Source of the DNA: Arcobacteraceae bacterium
Lineage (GTDB): Bacteria > Campylobacterota > Campylobacteria > Campylobacterales > Arcobacteraceae
DNA length: 64,000 nucleotides
NCBI GenBank assembly: GCA_021107755.1
Contig: JAIOSF010000026.1
Coordinates: 1-64,000 of the forward strand
Direction: 5' to 3'
Shown: piece by piece, positions 1 through 9,587 of the stretch
Layout: the number at the start of each line of letters is the position of its first letter
Position numbering within the stretch: position 1 is the stretch's first letter
Program-made: the position numbers and the translations under genes
The notes under the pieces: generated by a model
Told to the model about the DNA's origin: nothing
The model's input: the letters and a program-made list of their open reading frames with translations, nothing else
Databases searched by the model: none

Positions 1-1
1 A

Positions 2-40
2 AGAATAAGAACAGGTGAAACAGGAAATGAAGCTGTTTAG
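2..40 (+). CDS. C-terminal end of a gene cut by the left edge
   Basis: An open frame runs from the window edge to a TAG at 38-40 and encodes only twelve residues ending in GETGNEAV. A terminator hairpin follows about 50 bases later, which fits the end of a plus-strand gene. Too little is visible to name the product, and chance reading of a short open frame is possible. Confidence 0.35.
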   Translation, partial: RIRTGETGNEAV

Positions 41-87
41 TATTTTTACTAATATTCTATGAATTAAAATAAGTTTTTAATTTACTT

Positions 88-123
88 AAAACTCCTTGAG
101 GTTTTCCCTTGGGGAGTTTTTTT
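88..123. terminator. intrinsic terminator between convergent genes
   Basis: The arms AAAACTCC and GGAGTTTT pair around a G/C-containing loop and are followed by a T-run on the plus strand. The A-run on the other side lets it work for the minus-strand dehydrogenase gene that ends at 127 as well, so it is probably bidirectional. Confidence 0.7.
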
Positions 124-126
124 ATT

Positions 127-1767
127 TTAAAGAATCTTTTTTAAGTAATCAGCAACCCTAAAACTATTTGCATAGATAGTAAAAGTATAAGGGACACTGC
201 CTCCTGTAGGCATAAAGCTTCCATCGGTTACAAAAAGATTATTTATCTCATGAGATTGACAATATTTATTTAAAACAGAAGTTTTAGAATCATTACCAAA
301 TCTACAGCCACCAGCTTGTAGATTTTGTGGAGGATATGGTGAGATGTTTCCATTTATATTTTTTGCTCCCATTGTTTCTAGAAGTTTTACAGCTTTTTTA
401 GCTAGTTTATCTCCTATTATCTCATTTTGTGGATGGGAACCAATTGCAATTTTAGCTACATTAATCCCATATTTATCAACTCTATATTTATCAATAGATA
501 CATTACAATTATCATTTGGAAGCCAATCATTAAAAATCTCAATACTAAGTTTTTTTTGTTTATTAAATGTATAAAAAAGTTTTTTATAAAGTTCTTCTCC
601 CCATACTAGGTTACCATCTTGATCCCATTTTTCTTTGTTTGCTTTTCTTATTGGGTTTGCATGTTCAAAAAGTAATTCAAGTATTCCACCTTTTTGTTTA
701 TCAAAAAAATAAAAGTCTTTTATAACACGATTAACAAAATATCCCTCGGTCATTAAATCTTTTAAAGAGATTTTACTATTTTCATCAAAAGTACCATTAA
801 CAACTCCACCACCACTAAAGAGGAGATTTTTTCCAACTTGCCCAGAATTGTTACTAAGTCCATTTGGAAAATTATTAGTACTTGAGTTTAGTAAAAGGCG
901 ACTAGTTTCGATTGCCTGACCTGCTACAATAAAAGTTTTTGCAAAAATCTCTTTTTTAATATTTTTATTTTTATCTATATATAGAGCACTTACGATTTTC
1001 TTATTTTGTTCCTTGAGCTTTATAACAAAAGCATTTGTAATAAGAGTTACATTTTTGGTTTTTAAAGCTGGATTTATTAAAGCTTCCCTTGCACTTCCTT
1101 TGGCTCCACTACTACACCCATAACTTCCACAATAGTTTGAGTAATAACATTTATCTCTATTTTGTATATCTTGTGACAAAATTGCACGAGGTGTTACAAC
1201 AGAAGTAAAACCAATTTTTTGAGCACTCTTATCAATAAGATGCACAATAGGATGTTCAGTAGTTGCAGGATAAGGAAAATTTTTTGAACTTCTTGGGCTC
1301 TCATATTTGTGTGGTGTTGTATATCCACTTACTCCAACTATTTTTTCAACTTTGTCATAATAAGGTTCTAGCTCCTCGTAATTTATGGGCCAATCTTCAA
1401 TATTAGCACCCTTTATAGTACCAAATTTTGTTTTGAGTTGAAAATCATTAGGGTGAAGTCTGTGGAAAAAACCACTCATAAAGTTAGATGAACCACCAAC
1501 TATAGAACCATTCCAAAAATCCCAATTAGCCTGAGTTGTTGTATACTCGTCATTATTTTCTATAATAGTGTGGTATTCATCATTAAGATTAGGGGTTACA
1601 ATACTTCTTTTTGTATAGGCTATCTCATCTTTAGAAAAATCTTCCCTTTTATAATGTTCCCCTTTCTCTAGAACAATTATTTTTTTACCCGCTTTTGCAA
1701 GTTCATATATAATAGGTCCAGCTCCCGCACCACTCCCTACAACACAAATATCATAGATTGTATTCAT
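127..1767 (-). CDS. GMC-family FAD oxidoreductase (gluconate dehydrogenase large-subunit-like)
   Basis: This is a flavin-dependent dehydrogenase of the glucose-methanol-choline family, about 546 residues. The N-terminus carries the Rossmann FAD-binding motif VVGSGAGAG followed by an acidic strand end (VLEKGEHY). The C-terminal part has the family's NLFVTDGSFMPT segment, where the flavin-contacting residues usually lie. The ORF track starts at 1830, but the Met at 1767 directly precedes the FAD motif and gives an ATGA overlap with the upstream gene, so I prefer 1767. It is co-transcribed with a small subunit resembling gluconate 2-dehydrogenase subunit 3. The pair probably oxidises a sugar acid or alcohol in or facing the periplasm. 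The substrate cannot be read from the sequence, and no cytochrome subunit is adjacent. Confidence 0.8.
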   Translation of the reverse strand: MNTIYDICVVGSGAGAGPIIYELAKAGKKIIVLEKGEHYKREDFSKDEIAYTKRSIVTPNLNDEYHTIIENNDEYTTTQANWDFWNGSIVGGSSNFMSGFFHRLHPNDFQLKTKFGTIKGANIEDWPINYEELEPYYDKVEKIVGVSGYTTPHKYESPRSSKNFPYPATTEHPIVHLIDKSAQKIGFTSVVTPRAILSQDIQNRDKCYYSNYCGSYGCSSGAKGSAREALINPALKTKNVTLITNAFVIKLKEQNKKIVSALYIDKNKNIKKEIFAKTFIVAGQAIETSRLLLNSSTNNFPNGLSNNSGQVGKNLLFSGGGVVNGTFDENSKISLKDLMTEGYFVNRVIKDFYFFDKQKGGILELLFEHANPIRKANKEKWDQDGNLVWGEELYKKLFYTFNKQKKLSIEIFNDWLPNDNCNVSIDKYRVDKYGINVAKIAIGSHPQNEIIGDKLAKKAVKLLETMGAKNINGNISPYPPQNLQAGGCRFGNDSKTSVLNKYCQSHEINNLFVTDGSFMPTGGSVPYTFTIYANSFRVADYLKKIL

Positions 1768-2240
1768 ATTTTTTTCCCAAATGGTTGTGATGCTGTAGGT
1801 ACTGGAATAGTATGATTGATATTCTTCCAACCTAGCATATCTTTGTTCCCCTTATATATAGGATCCCCGAGCATAGCCTCAAGTCCATAATACAGAAGAG
1901 TAGATAACCAGTTTTGTCCGAAGTTTAGTGTCTCAAATTCTCGTAATATTTTCTCTTTTGTCTTTGTATTCAAAAATATAAATTGATTGTTAAATTGATC
2001 AAGTTTATTTGCACCCTCAAGAATAAACTCCAAGTCATCTTTATTAAAGGTAGGATGTTTCATAACAAATAGAAAAAAATCATAACCTTTAAAACTTGAA
2101 GCACCACTATATGTAGGAGTATTAGGAAATAGATGTTCAAGTACAGACTTGATAATTTGTAATTGATTTGTCTTTTTACTTGCATAAAGTTTTGTAAAAA
2201 AACTTAACAATGAAAAAATAAGAAAAGTTCTTCTTCTCAT
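1764..2240 (-). CDS. gluconate 2-dehydrogenase subunit 3-like protein
   Basis: The 158-residue protein starts with MRRRTFLIFSLLSFF, an Arg-rich, hydrophobic segment that looks like a (Tat-like) export signal. The rest resembles the small gamma subunit (subunit 3 family) of membrane-bound gluconate dehydrogenases, which escorts the GMC flavoprotein during export. It overlaps the start of the GMC gene by four bases, so the two are translationally coupled. The family assignment rests on size, partner and the N-terminal signal and is less certain than that of the large subunit. Confidence 0.65.
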   Translation of the reverse strand: MRRRTFLIFSLLSFFTKLYASKKTNQLQIIKSVLEHLFPNTPTYSGASSFKGYDFFLFVMKHPTFNKDDLEFILEGANKLDQFNNQFIFLNTKTKEKILREFETLNFGQNWLSTLLYYGLEAMLGDPIYKGNKDMLGWKNINHTIPVPTASQPFGKKI

Positions 2241-2344
2241 AATAAATACTCCATAAACATAATAATTAGTTAAAAAATTAAGTTTTAATTTAGGTGCCCT
2301 AATAGTATAATAATACCTTTATAAAAATCTTAAAAGGAAGTCGT

Positions 2345-2659
2345 ATGAAAAAATTATTAGCATCACTTGTAGTGATGGCAGCGTTTGTTGGATTTGGAAT
2401 TACTAGTCTAAATGCATCTGTTATAAAAGATGGTATTGTGTTAGCATCAAATGATAAGTGTGGTGGTTCAAAATGTGGTGCATCAACTAAGTGTGGTGGT
2501 GAAAAAGAGGAAAAGAAGTATGGTGAAGGGAAATGTGGAGAAGAGAAAAAAAGCTCTAAATGTGGTAGTTCAAAATGTGGATCATCAGATAAATGTGGTG
2601 GTGAAAAAAAAGATAAGCCTGTAAAAAGTTCTTGCGGAACAGGTAAATGTGGTTCTTAA
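2345..2659 (+). CDS. secreted KCG-repeat peptide with EGKCG motif (bufferin/HvfA-like)
   Basis: The 104-residue product has a clear signal peptide (about residues 1-24) and then a Lys/Glu/Ser-rich tail. The tail holds eight KCG triplets plus one SCG, and no other fold is visible. One copy is EGKCG, the motif modified to oxazolone/thioamide-type copper ligands in HvfA-type bufferins. In those systems a DUF692 enzyme and a DUF2063 partner sit beside the peptide gene, and neither is present here. The ribosome site AAAAGGAAG lies just before the ATG, and a TATAAT at 2306-2311 could be the promoter. The likely role is extracytoplasmic binding of copper or another thiophilic metal. It could also be an unmodified Cys-rich peptide. 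Confidence 0.7.
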   Translation: MKKLLASLVVMAAFVGFGITSLNASVIKDGIVLASNDKCGGSKCGASTKCGGEKEEKKYGEGKCGEEKKSSKCGSSKCGSSDKCGGEKKDKPVKSSCGTGKCGS

Positions 2660-2675
2660 TCACTAAATAAAAATC

Positions 2676-2704
2676 ATAAGCTTCAATATTTTGTTGAAGC
2701 TTAT
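2676..2704. terminator. hairpin after the KCG peptide gene
   Basis: A perfect 11-bp inverted repeat, ATAAGCTTCAA and its complement, encloses a 7-base loop 16 bases after the stop codon. The plus-strand T-run is weak, so this may be an inefficient terminator or a 3' stabilising hairpin. Confidence 0.5.
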
Positions 2705-2854
2705 AGCTACAAAAAACAAAAAACAATTTTTGTATAGTCCAAATACCAAAATTGTTTACTCAAATAACTTCTAAATAAAATATTATTAAATGAGATAAAA
2801 ATACTCCTAAATACTTATATAACCCTTAAATAAGCCAATTAGATTAAAATTTAA

Positions 2855-3853
<999 letters not shown>

Positions 3854-3880
3854 TAATTACTAAAGTTTAGAAAATTAAAT

Positions 3881-3900
3881 CTTGAGGTCAATACCTCAAG
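3881..3900 (+). other. intercistronic hairpin after nifH
   Basis: CTTGAGGT and ACCTCAAG form a perfect 8-bp stem with the loop CAAT, 28 bases after the nifH stop. There is no T-run, so termination is unlikely. Hairpins here often mark the 3' end of stable nifH transcripts, and that role is inferred. Confidence 0.6.
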
Positions 3901-3955
3901 TATAAAACAAAAAATTAATAAACAAAATAAAAAATAAAAACAATAGGAGAAAATT

Positions 3956-4315
3956 ATGTTTGTATGTGGTTATCATTTTCCAGCGAGTGAAGGAAACGAT
4001 GTATCTTTTGATAAAGTTATAGAAAAAGTAAGTGAAGGTATTGATTCAACAGGTAAAACTGTTACATTAACAAGTGAAACAAGAGAAGGTGTTCAATTAG
4101 AAACATTAGAAGTACCAGCAGGTACATTTGCACACACTGCATTTGTAGATTATTACACAAATACAGAAGTTGCTGAAAAAGATGGTTTAAAAATGATTTA
4201 TTATACAAATAAATACCAAATTTCTGAAATTTCTAAATCTGTAGATGGTGCAGTTACAAAAGATTTATGTAAAAAATTAGATGATATGAATCTATACAGA
4301 GTAAAAGTAGCATAA
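3956..4315 (+). CDS. unknown 119-aa protein between nifH and nifD
   Basis: I do not recognise this protein. It is soluble, with no signal peptide or membrane segment, and has only two cysteines (MFVCGYHF at the start and DLCKKL near the end). It appears to be mainly beta strand with a C-terminal helix. A good ribosome site, AATAGGAGAA, precedes the ATG. It sits between nifH and nifD in the same orientation, so it is made with nitrogenase. It is not AnfG/VnfG: NifD is of the Mo type and the sequence is unlike those delta subunits. It also shows no likeness to CowN or to the Shethna FeSII ferredoxin, which has four cysteines. A nitrogenase-associated or protective role is only inferred from position. 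Confidence 0.85.
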   Translation: MFVCGYHFPASEGNDVSFDKVIEKVSEGIDSTGKTVTLTSETREGVQLETLEVPAGTFAHTAFVDYYTNTEVAEKDGLKMIYYTNKYQISEISKSVDGAVTKDLCKKLDDMNLYRVKVA

Positions 4316-4437
4316 AAAGGTTTAGAATAGCAATTCTTTCATACGATTTCGGCGTTGAGGACTCGTCATTTACTCTAAGTAAACTTCCTCATCCTCGCCT
4401 TGAACTCGAATGAAATAATCACCATTCAAAACCTTTT
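4315..4437. repeat. large imperfect inverted repeat between orf119 and nifD
   Basis: The outer arms AAAAGGTTTAGAA and TTCAAAACCTTTT pair at 12 of 13 positions. Inside them, the stretch from TTTCATACGA to TCGAATGAAA folds on itself with interruptions. The apex is TTTACT-CTA-AGTAAA. The whole non-coding gap therefore forms one long hairpin of about 120 bases. It is far more GC-rich and structured than its surroundings, which fits either a dispersed REP-like element or an RNA processing/attenuation site controlling nifDK. Confidence 0.75.
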
Positions 4438-4469
4438 GATTAAATTAAAATAAAAGCAAAAGGAAAGTT

Positions 4470-5936
4470 ATGGCAAACGAAGAATTAGAAGCTTTACAAA
4501 AAGAAGCTATAGAAGAGGTACTGTCTGTTTACCCTGCAAAAGCTGCAAAAAACAGAGCAAAGCATTTAGGTGTTGATACTCCAGAGGGTGTAAAAGGTGC
4601 TTGTGATAAAACTAGATCAAATAAACAAACAGTTCCAGGTGTAATGTCTCAAAGAGGTTGTGCGTACGCAGGTTCTAAGGGTGTTGTATGGGGACCAATT
4701 AAAGATATGATTCATATTTCTCATGGACCAGTAGGTTGTGGACAATATTCAAGAGCGGGTAGAAGAAACTACTATATCGGTACAACAGGTGTTGATACAT
4801 TTGTTACAATGAACTTCACAACAGATTTTTCTGAGAATGACATTGTATTTGGTGGGGATATTAAACTTAAAAAAGCTCTTGGTGAGATTGATGAGTTATT
4901 TCCATTAAATAATGGTATATCTATTCAATCTGAGTGTCCAATTGGTTTAATTGGTGATGATATTCAAGCTGTTGCAAAAGTACATAAAAAAGAATCTGAC
5001 AAACCAACAATTGCTGTTTCATGTGAAGGGTTTAGAGGGGTTTCTCAGTCGTTGGGGCACCACATAGCTAATGATATGATCAGAGATGAAGTTATGCCAG
5101 ATGCAAGTCATAGACAAAACTTTGAATCTACAGATTTTGATGTAGCTATTATTGGGGATTACAACATCGGTGGTGATGCTTGGGCTTCAAGAATATTACT
5201 AGAAGAGATGGGATTAAGAGTTATTGCTCAATGGTCTGGAGATGCTACTTATAAAGAGATGGCAATCGCACCAAAAGCAAAACTTAACTTACTTCACTGT
5301 TATAGATCAATGAACTATATCTCAAGACATATGGAACAAGAGTTCGGTATACCTTGGATGGAATATAACTTCTTTGGACCAAGTAAAACAACAGAGTCTT
5401 TAAGAAAAATTGCTGAGTTCTTTGGACCAGAAGTTCAAGAAAAAACAGAAGCAGTTATAGCTAAATATACAAAAATGACTGACGAAGTTATTGCTAAATA
5501 TAGACCTAAATTAGAGGGTAAAAAAGTAATGCTATATGTTGGTGGATTAAGACCAAGACATGTTATTGGTGCTTATGAAGATTTAGGTATGGAAGTTATC
5601 GGTACTGGATATGAGTTCGGTCACGGTGATGATTATAAAAGAACAAAAGAAGATTTAGGAAGAGCTACATTAATTTATGATGATGTTAATGAGTACGAAC
5701 TAGAAGCTTTCGTTAAAAAATTAAAACCAGATTTAGTTGCATCTGGAGTTAAAGAGAAATATGTATTCCAAAAAATGGGTCTACCATTTAGACAAATGCA
5801 CTCTTGGGATTACTCTGGACCATACCATGGTTATGATGCATTCGCAATTTTTGCAAAAGATATGGACTTAGCTATGAACTCACCAGTTTGGAGTCATACA
5901 AAAGCACCATGGGATAAAGAAGAGGTAGGAGCTTAA
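4470..5936 (+). CDS. nifD: nitrogenase molybdenum-iron protein alpha chain
   Basis: NifD carries the FeMo-cofactor and shares the P-cluster with NifK. The cofactor-ligating cysteine is visible in [10 protein letters not shown], and the ligating histidine in [17 protein letters not shown]. These flanking sequences are typical of Mo-dependent enzymes rather than VnfD or AnfD. P-cluster cysteines appear in [11 protein letters not shown] and [11 protein letters not shown]. The length, 488 residues, is normal. AAAAGGAAAG precedes the start. nifK follows after a single base, so the two are translationally coupled. Confidence 0.98.
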   Translation: MANEELEALQKEAIEEVLSVYPAKAAKNRAKHLGVDTPEGVKGACDKTRSNKQTVPGVMSQRGCAYAGSKGVVWGPIKDMIHISHGPVGCGQYSRAGRRNYYIGTTGVDTFVTMNFTTDFSENDIVFGGDIKLKKALGEIDELFPLNNGISIQSECPIGLIGDDIQAVAKVHKKESDKPTIAVSCEGFRGVSQSLGHHIANDMIRDEVMPDASHRQNFESTDFDVAIIGDYNIGGDAWASRILLEEMGLRVIAQWSGDATYKEMAIAPKAKLNLLHCYRSMNYISRHMEQEFGIPWMEYNFFGPSKTTESLRKIAEFFGPEVQEKTEAVIAKYTKMTDEVIAKYRPKLEGKKVMLYVGGLRPRHVIGAYEDLGMEVIGTGYEFGHGDDYKRTKEDLGRATLIYDDVNEYELEAFVKKLKPDLVASGVKEKYVFQKMGLPFRQMHSWDYSGPYHGYDAFAIFAKDMDLAMNSPVWSHTKAPWDKEEVGA

Positions 5937-5937
5937 T

Positions 5938-7485
5938 ATGCAAGACGTAAATAATATAGTAAACGGACAAAAGCTGTTCTTAAAAGAAGATTACCAAGCT
6001 TCTTTAGCAGCAAAAAAAGAGTTTGAAGGTTCAATGGGTTCAATTAATCCTGCGAAAGTTGAAGAAGTTGCTGAGTGGACTAAATCTTGGGATTATAGAG
6101 AGAAAAACTTAGCAAGAGAAGCTATTACAGTTAACCCTGCTAAAGCTTGTCAACCACTTGGAGCTATTATGGCTGCACTTGGATTTGAAAATACAATGCC
6201 TTATGTACATGGAAGTCACGGATGTGTTGCATACTTTAGATCGTACTTTACAAGACACTTTAAAGAACCAACACCATGTGTATCTGATAGTATGTCAGAA
6301 TCTGCAGCGGTATTTGGTGGATTAGCAAATATGAAAGATGGTTTAAGAAACTGTAACGCAATGTACAAACCAGAAATGATAGCTGTATCTACAACTTGTA
6401 TGGCAGAAGTTATCGGAGATGATTTAGGTGCATTTATCATTGGTGCTAGAGATGAAGCAGAAGGAGAACTAGATGCTTTACCAATAACTTATGCTCATAC
6501 TCCATCATTTGTTGGGTCACATATTACAGGTTATGATAATATGATGAAAGGTATGCTTGAGCAATTAAGTATAGGAAAAGAGAACAGAGTTGTTGAAGAG
6601 GGAAGAATTAATATTATCCCTGGTTTTGAACCTTACCTTGGATCTTTAGCAGAAGTTAAAGAGATTGCTGCATCATTTTCTGACAAAATTGTAATGTTAG
6701 GTGATCATGAAGAGCAATGGAATACAGGTGCTGGTGGATATAGTTTATATGCTGGTGGTACACCATTAGAAGTTGCTAAAACAGCTATAAATGCAGAGAC
6801 TACAATCTCTTTACAAAAATATTCTACAGTGCAAACTGCTAAGACTATTAAAAATAAATGGAAACAAGGTTTTGAAACTTGTAATCCAATAGGACTTGCT
6901 GGTACAGATGAATTCGTAATGAAATTAGCTGAACTTACAGGTAAAGAAGTTCCAGAGTCGTTAAAAACTCAAAGAGCTCAACTTGTTGATGCAATGCAAG
7001 ATTCTTACCCATATATGCATGGTAAAAAGTTTGCAATCTATGGTGATCCAGATTTCTTATTAGGTCTTGTTGCATTTATCGTTGAAATGGGTGGTATCCC
7101 AACTCATGTATTATGTCACAATGCTCCAAGGAAAGGTTGGGAAGCAGATATGCAAGCAATCATAGACAAATCTGATTGGGCAAGTGATTGTCAAATCTGG
7201 GCTGGTAAAGATTTATGGCACTTAAGATCATTATTATTTACAGAGCCAGTAGATTTCTTAATCGGTAATGTTTACGGTAAAGAATTATACAGAGATACAA
7301 AAATACCTTTAATCAGAATTGGTTTCCCAATTTTTGATAGACATCACTTACATAGATACTCTATGAGTGGTTACAAAGGTGCTTTAAATCTATTAACATG
7401 GATTACAAACTCTGTTCTAGACGAACTAGATGAAGAGACAAAAGATATAGCTAAAACAGATTATTTCTTTGATTGTGTGAGATAA
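5938..7485 (+). CDS. nifK: nitrogenase molybdenum-iron protein beta chain
   Basis: NifK pairs with NifD in the alpha2-beta2 MoFe protein and supplies half of the P-cluster ligands. The expected cysteines are in KACQPLGA, GSHGCVAYFR and STTCMAEVIGDD. The length, 515 residues, is typical. The gene starts one base after the nifD stop and ends the operon at a strong intrinsic terminator. nifE, nifN and nifB are not in this window and must lie elsewhere. Confidence 0.98.
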   Translation: MQDVNNIVNGQKLFLKEDYQASLAAKKEFEGSMGSINPAKVEEVAEWTKSWDYREKNLAREAITVNPAKACQPLGAIMAALGFENTMPYVHGSHGCVAYFRSYFTRHFKEPTPCVSDSMSESAAVFGGLANMKDGLRNCNAMYKPEMIAVSTTCMAEVIGDDLGAFIIGARDEAEGELDALPITYAHTPSFVGSHITGYDNMMKGMLEQLSIGKENRVVEEGRINIIPGFEPYLGSLAEVKEIAASFSDKIVMLGDHEEQWNTGAGGYSLYAGGTPLEVAKTAINAETTISLQKYSTVQTAKTIKNKWKQGFETCNPIGLAGTDEFVMKLAELTGKEVPESLKTQRAQLVDAMQDSYPYMHGKKFAIYGDPDFLLGLVAFIVEMGGIPTHVLCHNAPRKGWEADMQAIIDKSDWASDCQIWAGKDLWHLRSLLFTEPVDFLIGNVYGKELYRDTKIPLIRIGFPIFDRHHLHRYSMSGYKGALNLLTWITNSVLDELDEETKDIAKTDYFFDCVR

Positions 7486-7515
7486 TTTAAATAGTAATTT
7501 CGAAATTTACAGATT

Positions 7516-7547
7516 AAAACTAGAAGATTTTTCTTCTGGTTTTTTTT
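7516..7547 (+). terminator. intrinsic terminator of the nifH operon
   Basis: AAAACTAGAAG pairs with CTTCTGGTTTT (one G-T wobble) around an A/T loop. A run of eight T follows, 30 bases after the nifK stop. Confidence 0.85.
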
Positions 7548-7567
7548 AAATATTCATTATGTATTAA

Positions 7568-7577
7568 GTTATATAAC
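7568..7577. promoter_or_regulatory. possible ModE-binding half-site palindrome
   Basis: GTTATATAAC is a perfect 10-bp palindrome resembling the TATATAACG halves of ModE operators. It lies about 70 bases before modE. The assignment is by resemblance only. Confidence 0.4.
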
Positions 7578-7618
7578 GGTATTATTTTTTGTGGAAATAA
7601 CGAATTTTTTTTGAAAAT

Positions 7619-7640
7619 CGTTATATACCATTTTATATAA
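7619..7640. promoter_or_regulatory. probable ModE operator before modE
   Basis: CGTTATATA, a six-base spacer and TTATATAAG-type sequence form an inverted repeat like the known ModE operator (CGTTATAT...ATATAACG). It overlaps the leader just before the modE ribosome site. ModE with molybdate bound would here shut down its own mod operon, and that logic is inferred. Confidence 0.55.
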
Positions 7641-7649
7641 GGACTCAAT

Positions 7650-8432
7650 GTGGAATTTTCATCATCTTTAACAATCTTTAACAGCGATACGCCACTTTTA
7701 TTGGAAAAACGAATTAAGCTTATAGGCTATATAGAGATAGAAGGATCTATAAGTAAAGCAGCCAAAAAAGTACCCATGAGCTATAAAGCTGCATGGGATG
7801 CTATCGATGCCATAAACAACCTTTGCCCAACAACAGTTGTAGAAAAATCTACAGGTGGTGTTGGAGGAGGCGGAGCTGTAGTAACACCTTATGGTAAAAA
7901 CTTAATTAAAACATATTCGACGCTTAAAAAAGAACATGAAAAGTTTTTATCACAATTGACAAAGATGACAGATTTTAACACAGGAGCCCTTAAATCTTTA
8001 GAAAGGTTTTCGATGCAAATAAGTGCAAGAAATCAAGTTCAAGGTATAGTTGAACATATTGAACAAGGAAAAGTAAATTCTTCAGTGTATTTAAAATTAA
8101 AAAGTGGTTACACCTTAGTAAGTGTTATTACAAATGGGGCTATTGATAATTTAAATTTACAAATAGAAGATGAAGTGGTTGCTATATTTAAATCAAGTTC
8201 AGTTCTCCTTACAACAGATTTGAGTTTAAATATTAGTGCTAGAAATAAATTCCAAGGTACTATAACTGATATTAGTTTAGGTGAGATAAATAGTGAAGTT
8301 CTAGTTGATATTGGTAATGGAGATAAAATCGCCTCTGTTATTACGAAAAATGCCACAGGGAGTTTAGATTTGAAAGTTGGTGATAGTGTAAGTGCTATTA
8401 TAAAATCATCTGATGTGATGATAGGAAAATAA
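7650..8432 (+). CDS. modE: molybdate-responsive regulator ModE
   Basis: ModE is a DNA-binding molybdate sensor. Residues 1-110 form the winged helix domain (GSISKAAKKVPMSYKAAWDAI, then the glycine-rich GGVGGGGA wing). They are followed by two molbindin (TOBE) repeats, each beginning with an ISARN motif near residues 128 and 195. The total of 260 residues is the full-length form. The start is GTG at 7650 with AAGGA seven bases before it; the ATG at 7648 is out of frame. The gene heads the mod operon and is followed by modA 10 bases later. It probably also affects nif or nap genes, but no other operator was found. Confidence 0.93.
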   Translation: MEFSSSLTIFNSDTPLLLEKRIKLIGYIEIEGSISKAAKKVPMSYKAAWDAIDAINNLCPTTVVEKSTGGVGGGGAVVTPYGKNLIKTYSTLKKEHEKFLSQLTKMTDFNTGALKSLERFSMQISARNQVQGIVEHIEQGKVNSSVYLKLKSGYTLVSVITNGAIDNLNLQIEDEVVAIFKSSSVLLTTDLSLNISARNKFQGTITDISLGEINSEVLVDIGNGDKIASVITKNATGSLDLKVGDSVSAIIKSSDVMIGK

Positions 8433-8442
8433 AGGGATAAGA

Positions 8443-9192
8443 ATGTTAAAGAAGTTATTGATTGGAAGTTTATTATTTGTTGGATCTTTATATGCTGGAA
8501 CTATTAATATTGCAGTTGCTGCCAATGTAAGTTATGCTATTGATGATTTAAAAAAAGAGTTTAATAAACTCTATCCAAATACAGAGGTTAAAGTTACACT
8601 TGGAAGTAGTGGTAAACTAACTGCTCAAATTAAAAATGGAGCACCATATCAGTTGTTTATGGCTGCAAATATGAAATATCCACAAGCTTTATATGCTGAT
8701 GGGATTGCTACAACTAGACCACTTGTTTATGCTCAAGGAAGTCTTGCATACTTAAGTAGTAAAAAACAAAATTTTTCAAAAGGTATAAAACTTGTTGAAA
8801 ACTCAAAAATATCTAAAATAGCAGTAGCAAATCCAAAAACTGCACCTTATGGAAAAGCTGCAGTTGAAGCTATGAAAAATGGTGGAGTATATGATAAAGT
8901 AGTAGGAAAATATGTCTATGCTGAATCTATCTCTCAAACTGTTTCTTATGCTGTAACTGCTGCTGATATAGGTTTTATTGCTAAATCTTCACTTTATAGT
9001 CCTAAAATGTCTGCTTATAAAAAAGGTATTAATTGGGCTGATGTAGATCCAAAACTTTACACACCAATTAATCAAGGTATTGTAGTACTTAAAAATGGTG
9101 AAGCAAATAGTGAAGTAGCTGCATTTTATACATTTATGTTAAGTGCAAAAGCAAAAAAAATATTAAATGACTTTGGATATTTAGTACCATGA
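8443..9192 (+). CDS. modA: molybdate ABC transporter substrate-binding protein
   Basis: ModA captures molybdate in the periplasm and delivers it to ModB. A signal peptide covers about residues 1-18 (LLIGSLLFVGSLYAG). The mature protein starts with the family's INIAVAANV segment and has LGSSGKLTAQI, which contributes oxyanion-binding serines, and APYGKAAVEAM. The length, 249 residues, is normal. The gene overlaps the next gene by four bases (ATGA). Confidence 0.95.
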   Translation: MLKKLLIGSLLFVGSLYAGTINIAVAANVSYAIDDLKKEFNKLYPNTEVKVTLGSSGKLTAQIKNGAPYQLFMAANMKYPQALYADGIATTRPLVYAQGSLAYLSSKKQNFSKGIKLVENSKISKIAVANPKTAPYGKAAVEAMKNGGVYDKVVGKYVYAESISQTVSYAVTAADIGFIAKSSLYSPKMSAYKKGINWADVDPKLYTPINQGIVVLKNGEANSEVAAFYTFMLSAKAKKILNDFGYLVP

Positions 9193-9587
9193 GTAGTTTA
9201 ATAGCAACTGTAACACAAATAGATTATTGTGATAGTTTGCATATAGTAAAGTTTGATTGTCATAATCAAACTTTATCTATGATGAGTTTAGATTTAACTG
9301 ATGCTATCCAAGTTGGTACAAAAGTAAAACTTGTAATCAAACCATCTCATATAGCAATTGCAAAAGATTTTAGTGGAGAGGTGAGTTATTCAAATCAACT
9401 TAAAACTACTATTAAATCGTGCACAAATGGACAACTCTTAAGTAGTGTGAAATTAGATTTCTTTGATACTACTTTGGAGTCAATTATCACACTAAACTCA
9501 TCGCAAAAAATGGGCTTAAAAGTAGGGGATCAAGTAACTGCCTTTATAAAAGCTAGTGAGATATCAATAGGTGAGGTTTTAGGATGA
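9189..9587 (+). CDS. di-TOBE molbindin-like protein
   Basis: The 132-residue protein consists of two TOBE (Mop) domains in tandem, roughly residues 1-65 and 66-130. Each ends in an [AF]IK-type strand ([10 protein letters not shown] and [11 protein letters not shown]). Such molbindins store or buffer molybdate in the cytoplasm. The ISARN motif is degenerate in both halves, so oxyanion affinity may differ from ModE. It overlaps modA and modB by four bases each, so it is tightly coupled to the transporter. Confidence 0.85.
   Translation: MSSLIATVTQIDYCDSLHIVKFDCHNQTLSMMSLDLTDAIQVGTKVKLVIKPSHIAIAKDFSGEVSYSNQLKTTIKSCTNGQLLSSVKLDFFDTTLESIITLNSSQKMGLKVGDQVTAFIKASEISIGEVLG

Noticed and set aside
3956-4315. 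orf119 as the delta subunit AnfG/VnfG of an alternative nitrogenase
   Set aside because: NifD has Mo-type cofactor-site sequences and orf119 does not resemble delta subunits; AnfG also lies between D and K, not between H and D.
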